From the NCBI GenBank assembly GCA_002361535.1, contig DETG01000004.1:1-20918 (forward strand): DNA of 20,918 nucleotides, in the 5' to 3' direction. The DNA is from Prevotella sp. UBA3294 (GTDB taxonomy: Bacteria > Bacteroidota > Bacteroidia > Bacteroidales > Bacteroidaceae). A program made the translations under genes and the position numbers. The notes under the pieces are model-generated. The model was not told the origin of the DNA. It did no database searches and saw only the letters and a list, made by a program, of their open reading frames with translations. Shown piece after piece: positions 1 through 5,839 of this stretch; the stretch's first letter is position 1, and each line of letters begins with the position of its first letter.

Positions 1-1761
1 CGGATCTCCTCGCAACCCTCGTCGTACACCGCTGATATCAAACTCCGACATCCCCGTCTGTGGACCCTTGAGACCCCCTATATATATAAGGTAAGGACAG
101 AAATACGTGTTGGTAATAAAATTGTTGATGTGTATAATACCAACACGGGAGTGAGGAGCTTCCGCTTTGATCCCAAGGCGGGCTTCTCACTCAATTCGAA
201 AAACATGAAGATCAACGGGGTGTGCGAACACCATGACTTGGGTTGCTTAGGGGCTGCCCTCAATGAGGATGCCCTGCACCGGAAACTATCCAAACTGAAG
301 GCAATGGGTGTGAACTCCATCCGCTGCTCTCACAATCCACCGGCTCCCGAGCTGTTGAATATGTGCGACACCATGGGACTCATCGTCATGGATGAGAGTT
401 TCGATATGTGGCGCAGGAAGAAGACACAGAACGATTATGCCCGGTTCTTTGATGAGTGGCATGAGCGTGACCTGAGCGACCTGATCAGACGTGACCGCAA
501 CCATCCCTCGATCTTGATGTGGTCGATCGGTAACGAGGTGTTGGAGCAGTGGTCATCGGCAGAGGCCGACACGCTGTCCTTGGAGCAGGCGAACCTCATT
601 CTCAATGCAGGTCACGATGCCTCTACGTTAGCTAAGGAGGGCGAGATCAGTGTGAACTCCCTGCTGACCCGTCATCTGGCGGAGATCGTGAAACGGTATG
701 ACAAGACACGTCCGATCACGGCTGGCTGTAATGAGCCGGATCCCAACAACCATCTCTTCAAAAGCGGCGCCATCGACATCATCGGCTTCAACTACCATCA
801 TCAGTGGGTGAAGGATGTGCCGAAGAACTTCCCCGGTAAACCGTTCATCATGAGTGAGAGTGTATCGGCCCTGCAGACACGTGGCTTCTATATGATGCCG
901 TCAGACAGTGTCTATGTGGCACCGAAGGAGTGGTGGCTTCCCTATACCGATCCTACCTACATGTGCTCTTCCTATGACAATATGCATGCCTCGTGGAGCA
1001 GTACACATGAGGAGACATGGGATGTGGTGAAGAACAACCCGTTTGTGTGCGGTCAGTATATCTGGACAGGCTTCGACTATATCGGGGAACCTACACCTTA
1101 TGGCTTCCCGGCTCGCAGCAGCTATTTCGGTATCATCGACCTGGCAGGCTTCCCCAAGGATGTCTATTATATGTATCAGAGCGAGTGGACCGACAAGTCC
1201 GTGCTCCATCTCTTCCCTCACTGGAACTGGGTTCCTGGTGACGATATCGACCTGTGGTGCTATTATAACCATGCCGATGAGGTAGAGTTGTTCATCAATG
1301 GCAAAAGTCAGGGCGTCCGGAGGAAAGGTGACCATTCTCCACTCACCACACCATATCATGTGGGTTGGCGCGTGACCTTTGATCCCGGCGAGGTAAAGGC
1401 TGTGTCGAGGAAAGGCGGGAAGGTAGTATGTGAGCAGACCATCAAGACGGCGGGTGCCCCCGATCATGTGCGCCTGTCGATCGATTATCAAGGTAAGGAA
1501 ACGACTTTCATCACCGCCGAGGTGGTGGATAAAGACGGGAACCTCTGTCCGTGGGCAGACGACCTGATCTATTTCATCTATGAGGGAGATGGTAAGATAT
1601 TGGGTACTGACAATGGCTGTCAGACCTCCATGGAGCGATTCACTTCGTCAGAGCGTAAGGCTTTCTTCGGGAAATGTCTTGTGGTGGCCAAAGGTAACGG
1701 CTCTATCACGGCGAAGTCGGCCACCCTGAAACCGGATGTGATACAGTTTACAGTACAATAA
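1..1761 (+). CDS. GH2 family glycoside hydrolase (beta-galactosidase-like), 5' end cut off by the window
   Basis: The reading frame is open from base 1, so the start lies outside the window; the GTG at 130 is internal. The visible 586 codons hold the end of the immunoglobulin-like domain (ending near 'YNTNTGVRSFRF'), the TIM barrel and C-terminal beta domains. The acid/base glutamate lies in 'WSIGNE' (Glu at 535-537) and the likely nucleophile in 'FIMSES' (Glu at 856-858), the normal GH2 order. After the barrel, 'VELFINGKSQG' resembles the DUF4982-type domain and the last ~100 residues a GH2 C-terminal Ig-like domain. Such enzymes remove beta-linked galactose or similar sugars from oligosaccharides in the periplasm or at the surface. 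The GH31 gene follows after 26 bp without a terminator, so the two are probably one transcript. Family call is firm; exact substrate is inferred. Confidence 0.9.
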   Translation, partial: RISSQPSSYTADIKLRHPRLWTLETPYIYKVRTEIRVGNKIVDVYNTNTGVRSFRFDPKAGFSLNSKNMKINGVCEHHDLGCLGAALNEDALHRKLSKLKAMGVNSIRCSHNPPAPELLNMCDTMGLIVMDESFDMWRRKKTQNDYARFFDEWHERDLSDLIRRDRNHPSILMWSIGNEVLEQWSSAEADTLSLEQANLILNAGHDASTLAKEGEISVNSLLTRHLAEIVKRYDKTRPITAGCNEPDPNNHLFKSGAIDIIGFNYHHQWVKDVPKNFPGKPFIMSESVSALQTRGFYMMPSDSVYVAPKEWWLPYTDPTYMCSSYDNMHASWSSTHEETWDVVKNNPFVCGQYIWTGFDYIGEPTPYGFPARSSYFGIIDLAGFPKDVYYMYQSEWTDKSVLHLFPHWNWVPGDDIDLWCYYNHADEVELFINGKSQGVRRKGDHSPLTTPYHVGWRVTFDPGEVKAVSRKGGKVVCEQTIKTAGAPDHVRLSIDYQGKETTFITAEVVDKDGNLCPWADDLIYFIYEGDGKILGTDNGCQTSMERFTSSERKAFFGKCLVVAKGNGSITAKSATLKPDVIQFTVQ

Positions 1762-1787
1762 CAAACAAAATAACGATTGCCAAGTTT

Positions 1788-4112
1788 ATGAAGAAAATAC
1801 TCTGTGCCATGATGTTGCTGTGCGGTGTGCTCACCGCCAGTGCCCAGATCCAAACCAATGCGGGTATCCAGTACCTGCAGTGCATGCCAAAGGATATGTC
1901 AACGGATTTCAGTGATCTGTCGAACACCTATTTCTTAGCCGACTCGTTAGTTCGTTTTGACACGACAAAGGGCGAAGGACTGGTGAATTGGAAACGCTAC
2001 CGGATGTCACCGCGACAGGCGTTCAACCTGAACGGTTACTGGCCGGTGCGTATGCAGATGCTCGATTTCCCTGATGCGGCGTATGAGAATGACCCGGATC
2101 TGAAGATCAAGATCGATTTCGTCTCTCCCCGCACTGTTCGTGTCCGTATGCTCTCCACCCCTGTGGATCCCAAGGATAGCGATCGGGATGACGTGATGTT
2201 CTGTGATGCCTTCAAGGCAAAAGGAAAAGACTCCTCTTGGCATCCAGTACGCAATGGTAATACTGTTACCTACACCTCCACCTATGGCAGCATCGAGTTA
2301 CAGTCGTATCCTTGGCGTATCGTGATCAAGGATGCGAAAGGAAAGGTGCTTACGCAGACACGCCATATCATCGACAACGACTCCTCGCAGATCAAACTGC
2401 TGCCGTTCTCGTTCATCAAGCGCGGCTCGGATAACTCACGGAGCTTCAACCCGGTGTTCACGCTGGCACCCGGGGAGCGTATCTATGGCTGCGGCGAATC
2501 GTTCACTTCCTTGAATAAGGTAGGACAGAAGGTTCACCTCTCCGTGACCGATCCCCAAGGACCAGAGAGCGACGGCCAGTACAAGCCCGTGCCGTTCTTT
2601 TTCTCCAACCGCGGCTATGGCATCTTCATGCACACCTCGGCACCTGTCACTTGTGATTTCGGACAGAGCTATATCGGTGCCGACCGTTTGTTCATGGCCG
2701 ATGAAAAGATGGACTTCTTCATCTTCTTCGGGGAGCCGAAGGATATCCTTGATGAATATACCGACATCACGGGAAAGAGTCCGATGCTCCCCCTCTGGAG
2801 CTTCGGTACCTGGATGAGTCGTATTACCTATTTCTCACAGAAGGAAGGACTGGAGATTGCACATCAGTTGCGTAGTCACCGCATACCTTGTGACGTGATC
2901 CACTTCGATACGGGATGGTTCGGCGTGGATTGGCAGTGCGACTACCAGTTTGCGAAGGATCGTTTCGAAAATCCTGAGAAAATGCTACGTCAACTGGCAA
3001 AAGATGGCTTCCATACCTGTTTGTGGCAGTTGCCCTATTTCACACCGAAGAACCGTTTCTTCCCCGAGATTATCCAGAACGGACTGCATGTGAAGAACGC
3101 TGATGGCGGTATGCCTGTGGAAGATGCGATTCTCGACTTCTCCAATCCCCAGACCGTCAGCTGGTATCAGTCGAAGATCCTCGGTTTACTGAAACAAGGT
3201 GTCTCTACCATCAAATGCGACTTCGGTGAGGCGGCTCCTTACAATGGTTTCTATCACAGTGGCAAGGGTGGTCTCTATGAGCATAACCTCTATCCGCTGC
3301 GGTACAACAAAGCCCTTTGGGAGGCTGTGGAACAGCAGTATCCTGGTAACGGCATTATCTGGGCACGCTCTGCCTGGGCTGGTTCACAGCGCTATGCCTT
3401 GCACTGGGGTGGTGATGCCGCCACCACCAATACGGGCATGTTGGGTGATTTGCGTGGTGGTTTGTCGTTCGGCTTGAGCGGTTTCTCTTTCTGGAGTCAT
3501 GATATGGGTGGTTTCGTGACGGCCTCTCCCGAAGATATCTATCGTCGTTGGCTACCCTTCGGCTTCCTGAGCAGTCATACCCGTGCCCATGGTGCTCCTC
3601 CCACGGAGCCGTGGCTCATCAGTGAAAGTTTCACCGAAGCCTTCCGCCGTTGTGCCGAAATGAAGTATCAGCTGATGCCATACGTCTATGCACAAGCCAA
3701 GGATTGCTCCGAGAAAGGACTGCCCATGGTGCGTGCGCTGTTGGTGGAATACCCCCACGATCCCGGTGCATGGCTCGTAGAAGATGAGTATATGTTTGGC
3801 AGTCAGATCCTGGTGGCTCCGCTATTGGAGAGTGGCAACAGTCGTACGGTCTATCTGCCAAAAGGTAAGTGGATCGACTACCAGACGGGGAAGATCTATG
3901 AGGGTGGCTATCAGGAGATAGAGGCTGGTGAGATACCCTGCATCATCTTAGTGCGCGACGGTTCACTGATTCCTCATGTGCCCGTTGCCCAGCGTACCGA
4001 TCAGATCGATTGGGACAAGATTGAGTGGAAAGCTTATCAGGCAGATGCCAAGGAATGCCGTGGCCTTCTGTATAAGCCGGGGGATGAGAGGTTGCAGGAA
4101 AAAGTGCAGTAG
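1788..4112 (+). CDS. GH31 alpha-xylosidase (YicI type)
   Basis: A 774-residue retaining glycosidase, almost the length of E. coli YicI (772). Residues 1-19 form a signal peptide (cut near Ala-Ser-Ala|Gln), so it is exported. The nucleophile is Asp478 in 'IKCDFGEAAP', matching the YicI 'KTDFGE' motif; the acid/base is Asp543 in 'HWGGD', the same spacing as Asp416/Asp482 of YicI. Blocks 'LRGGLSFGLSGFSFWSHDMGGF' (in part) and 'GLLSSH'-like 'GFLSSHTRAHG' also match that subfamily. The family releases alpha-1,6-linked xylose from xyloglucan-type oligosaccharides, or alpha-glucose in other subfamilies; the DFGE motif favours xylose. It lacks the PA14 insert of larger Bacteroides enzymes. It sits 26 bp after the GH2 gene, fitting stepwise trimming of xyloglucan side chains (inference). 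The ATG at 1788 is set by the signal peptide. Confidence 0.9.
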   Translation: MKKILCAMMLLCGVLTASAQIQTNAGIQYLQCMPKDMSTDFSDLSNTYFLADSLVRFDTTKGEGLVNWKRYRMSPRQAFNLNGYWPVRMQMLDFPDAAYENDPDLKIKIDFVSPRTVRVRMLSTPVDPKDSDRDDVMFCDAFKAKGKDSSWHPVRNGNTVTYTSTYGSIELQSYPWRIVIKDAKGKVLTQTRHIIDNDSSQIKLLPFSFIKRGSDNSRSFNPVFTLAPGERIYGCGESFTSLNKVGQKVHLSVTDPQGPESDGQYKPVPFFFSNRGYGIFMHTSAPVTCDFGQSYIGADRLFMADEKMDFFIFFGEPKDILDEYTDITGKSPMLPLWSFGTWMSRITYFSQKEGLEIAHQLRSHRIPCDVIHFDTGWFGVDWQCDYQFAKDRFENPEKMLRQLAKDGFHTCLWQLPYFTPKNRFFPEIIQNGLHVKNADGGMPVEDAILDFSNPQTVSWYQSKILGLLKQGVSTIKCDFGEAAPYNGFYHSGKGGLYEHNLYPLRYNKALWEAVEQQYPGNGIIWARSAWAGSQRYALHWGGDAATTNTGMLGDLRGGLSFGLSGFSFWSHDMGGFVTASPEDIYRRWLPFGFLSSHTRAHGAPPTEPWLISESFTEAFRRCAEMKYQLMPYVYAQAKDCSEKGLPMVRALLVEYPHDPGAWLVEDEYMFGSQILVAPLLESGNSRTVYLPKGKWIDYQTGKIYEGGYQEIEAGEIPCIILVRDGSLIPHVPVAQRTDQIDWDKIEWKAYQADAKECRGLLYKPGDERLQEKVQ

Positions 4113-4123
4113 TGTTGTTGTGT

Positions 4124-4270
4124 TTTCTTTGTGTAAAGAAACAAACATTTCTTTGTCAAAGAAACAAACCTCATTCCTCTTTTCTTTGGTGCAAAGAAAA
4201 CTTCATTCTTCATTCTTTCTTTGATGCAAAGAAAATTTCTCTGTCACTCTTTTCTTTGGCGCAAAGAAAA
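4124..4270. repeat. Left cluster of five TTTCTTT/AAAGAAA palindromes
   Basis: Five short palindromes lie at 4124-4141, 4148-4164, 4180-4200, 4216-4234 and 4250-4270. Each has arms TTTCTTT and AAAGAAA around a variable centre of 3-5 bases (GTGT, GTC, GGTGC, GATGC, GGCGC). They start 11 bases after the GH31 stop. Each could form a hairpin in RNA or bind a dimeric protein in DNA. The fifth is also the outer end of the 155-bp element. Confidence 0.85.
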
Positions 4271-4403
4271 GAGACAAAAGAAACATCCACCCCTACCAAA
4301 CCTCCCCCTATATGGGGAGGCTTAACCGCTCCCTCCTGTCGCTCTTTCACTAAGGTACCTCAGGGCATCAAAGCCCTGAGGTGCTTTTTTGTCGGCTGGC
4401 GCA
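4249..4403 (+). repeat. 155-bp structured repeat element, left copy
   Basis: This segment matches, as reverse complement, the segment at 4889-5044 over nearly the same length. In order it has a TTTCTTT/AAAGAAA palindrome (4250-4270), a hairpin with stem CCTCCCC/GGGGAGG and loop CTATAT (4301-4320), the conserved text 'GCTCTTTCAC' (4341-4350), and a terminator-like hairpin with loop ATCAAA (4357-4382) followed by TTTTTTGTCGGCT. The right copy keeps the loops but changes both stems in a paired way, so structure appears conserved. No coding potential was seen. Confidence 0.75.
4357..4390 (+). terminator. Rho-independent terminator-like hairpin within the repeat element
   Basis: A perfect 10-bp stem (ACCTCAGGGC at 4357-4366 with GCCCTGAGGT at 4373-4382) encloses the loop ATCAAA and is followed by GC and six T. 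It could end the GH2-GH31 transcript, although it lies 245 bases after the stop codon. The same hairpin shape recurs, reversed, in two more copies nearby. Confidence 0.7.
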
Positions 4404-4526
4404 TAGCTCCTTAATTGTGACACTTGTCTAGTGTCAAATTTCAATTATCAAATATCAATCAAAAGGAGCGACTTGGCTTTAGTCGGCTTACACCTGTACA
4501 TTGGGACGAGAAGTTTTCCGCATGGC

Positions 4527-4645
4527 ACTCCCCTCCCTTGTAGGGGAGGGGCAGGGGTGGGGTCAGTAACTTGACACAAATGAATATATACAGACCTCAC
4601 CCCACTCTTCGAGCACCCCTCCCCTTGATGGGAGGGGAGGGGCTG
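4527..4645. repeat. Inverted pair of G-rich REP-like hairpins with a G-quadruplex motif
   Basis: The left arm (4527-4566) has a CCCCTCCC / GGGGAGGGG hairpin with loop TTGTA followed by a GGGGTGGGG run. The right arm (4591-4645) is the same design reversed, with loop TTGAT. The two face each other across about 24 bases. At 4543-4562 four runs of four G follow with 1-2 base spacers, a textbook G-quadruplex pattern on the plus strand. The layout resembles paired bacterial REP sequences; no REP-associated transposase lies in the window. Confidence 0.75.
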
Positions 4646-4780
4646 CGCGATAGCTCTCAATAACAAGAGTTACTTTTTCATGCGGACTCAACCCCTCACT
4701 ACTTTACACTATCCCATTTCCTCCTTTCAATGATCTCTTTTCAATGATTATCTTTTCTAATATAACCTTATCTATCGCCA

Positions 4781-4833
4781 TGCGTAAGCCGACAAAAAAC
4801 AAGTTGCCCCTTTGATGGGGCGAGCTTACCTTT
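4781..4833 (-). repeat. Partial third copy of the structured element (ATCAAA hairpin part)
   Basis: Read on the minus strand this has AAGGTAAGC, stem GCCCC/GGGGC around loop ATCAAA, a T-run and GTCGGCTTACGCA. It is nearly identical to the hairpin end of the copy at 4889-4942, and both point the same way. The outer GTAAGC/GCTTAC bases can also pair. It lacks the CTATAT hairpin and the TTTCTTT palindrome. Confidence 0.75.
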
Positions 4834-4839
4834 GTTTAT

Positions 4840-4873
4840 AGTTCATAGTTCATAATTCATAGTTCATAATTCA
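4840..4873. repeat. Heptanucleotide tandem repeat (AGTTCAT/AATTCAT)
   Basis: About five consecutive 7-base units alternate between AGTTCAT and AATTCAT. They lie between the partial and complete copies of the structured element. Confidence 0.75.
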
Positions 4874-4888
4874 ATGATCAACGTACAT

Positions 4889-5044
4889 TGCGTAAGCCGA
4901 CAAAAAAATCAAGCCGCCCCTTTGATGGGGCGAGCTTACCTTAATGAAAGAGCGACGGGAGGAGCGGTTGAGCCTTCCCATATAGGGGAAGGACGGGTTG
5001 GGGTGGATGTTTCTTTTGCTTCTTTTCTTTGCGCCAAAGAAAAG
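4889..5044 (-). repeat. 155-bp structured repeat element, right copy (inverted)
   Basis: This is the reverse-oriented partner of 4249-4403. On the minus strand it starts with the TTTCTTT/AAAGAAA palindrome (5023-5043), then a CCTTCCC/GGGAAGG hairpin with loop CTATAT (4973-4992), GCTCTTTCAT, AAGGTAAGC, and the GCCCC/GGGGC hairpin with loop ATCAAA followed by a T-run and GTCGGCTTACGCA. One stem pair is C-G in the left copy and T-A here. The lower hairpin stem differs from the left copy on both sides but still pairs. Confidence 0.75.
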
Positions 5045-5101
5045 AATGATTGAAGTTTGTTTCTTTACACAAAGAAATGAAAGTTTCTTTACCCAAAGAA
5101 A
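5023..5101. repeat. Right cluster of three TTTCTTT/AAAGAAA palindromes
   Basis: Palindromes at 5023-5043, 5060-5077 and 5084-5101 have the same arms as the left cluster with centres GCGCC, ACAC and ACCC. They end seven bases from the mntP stop codon. As RNA hairpins on the minus strand they may help end the mntP transcript; that role is an inference. Confidence 0.8.
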
Positions 5102-5107
5102 AGGATG

Positions 5108-5683
5108 TTATTCAAGAAGATGCTCGGATAAAATCTTGATGCCTATAGCGATTAAGATCAGTCCACCCAACAACTCGGGTTTCAGTCGGCTACGGATGGC
5201 ATGACCTAAGCGGATGCCTAATTCATGACCGAGAAGTCCGAAGAAAAACGAGACCATACCGATGATGACGAGGGGAGCGGTGAGATCGCTGATGCGCTTA
5301 TATCCCATGCACGACAGGGAGACACCCACGGCAAGGGCGTCGATGCTCGTTGCCACAGCAAGGGTAAGCTGCGTAAGCAGTAGGGTGGGGTTGAAGTGAT
5401 GTTCTTCCTCTTTAGAGAAAGCCTCGCGAATCATGTTGATACCTAAGAAGACGAGTAGGGCAAAGGCGATCCAATGGTCGTAAGCCTCTATCTGTTCGGT
5501 GAAGTGGGAGATACCGAACCATCCGATCAAGGGCATCATTGCCTGGAAGAGTCCGAAGAGGAAACTGATCCTCAGGATCACGCCCCATATCCTGCGTTGC
5601 AGGATCACCCCGCTCACGATAGATACCGTGAAGCAGTCCATGGCTAAGGCTACAGCCAGCACCCATAGTTCTATATCATTCAT
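5108..5683 (-). CDS. mntP: Manganese efflux pump MntP
   Basis: A 191-residue inner-membrane protein of the MntP (formerly DUF204) family, which exports Mn2+ and protects against manganese excess. It has about six hydrophobic helices and the two family motifs: 'LAMDCFTVS' near the N-terminus and 'ATSIDALAVGVS' in the second half. The ATG at 5683 was chosen because it places the key aspartate at residue 16, as in E. coli MntP. An ATG lies directly upstream at 5686, and a TTG at 5701 is too close to the promoter to be likely. The gene stands alone, with repeats downstream and a divergent LRR gene upstream. The promoter at 5712-5743 leaves about 20 bases of leader, too short for the yybP-ykoY riboswitch that controls mntP in some bacteria. 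Confidence 0.93.
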   Translation of the reverse strand: MNDIELWVLAVALAMDCFTVSIVSGVILQRRIWGVILRISFLFGLFQAMMPLIGWFGISHFTEQIEAYDHWIAFALLVFLGINMIREAFSKEEEHHFNPTLLLTQLTLAVATSIDALAVGVSLSCMGYKRISDLTAPLVIIGMVSFFFGLLGHELGIRLGHAIRSRLKPELLGGLILIAIGIKILSEHLLE

Positions 5684-5711
5684 CATGATGTTTTCAATCA
5701 ATTGGATGGCG

Positions 5712-5743
5712 CGAAGGTACGAAAAATCTGGGAGATAAGCAAA
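5712..5743 (-). promoter_or_regulatory. Probable mntP promoter
   Basis: On the minus strand, TTTG (5740-5743) is followed after 20 bases by TACCTTCG (5712-5719). This is one mismatch from the Bacteroidota TTTG-N19-TAnnTTTG consensus. Transcription would start near 5705, about 20 bases before the chosen ATG. Confidence 0.6.
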
Positions 5744-5802
5744 AAATTCAGTGTGTTAACAATCTTTAAGTGGTTGGTAATCAATCATAACTATATATTT
5801 TG

Positions 5803-5810
5803 TACATTTG
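5803..5810 (+). promoter_or_regulatory. -7 promoter box for the LRR gene
   Basis: TACATTTG matches the Bacteroidota -7 consensus TAnnTTTG exactly and lies 29 bases before the ATG at 5840. The -33 box is poor: a TTGG at 5774-5777 is too far away (25 bases). Transcription would start near 5815. Confidence 0.55.
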
Positions 5811-5839
5811 CATAGAGTAATCATTAAAATGTAAATGAC

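Noticed and set aside
901..1491. 196-codon frame opposite the GH2 gene
   Set aside because: Antisense shadow of a gene with clear catalytic motifs; no recognisable domain.
4112..4414. Open frame of 100 codons after the GH31 gene
   Set aside because: It runs through the palindromes and the structured element; composition reflects repeats and no protein motif is present.
4113..5107. CRISPR array
   Set aside because: Repeats are few, differ in spacing and orientation, and there are no uniform unique spacers or cas genes.
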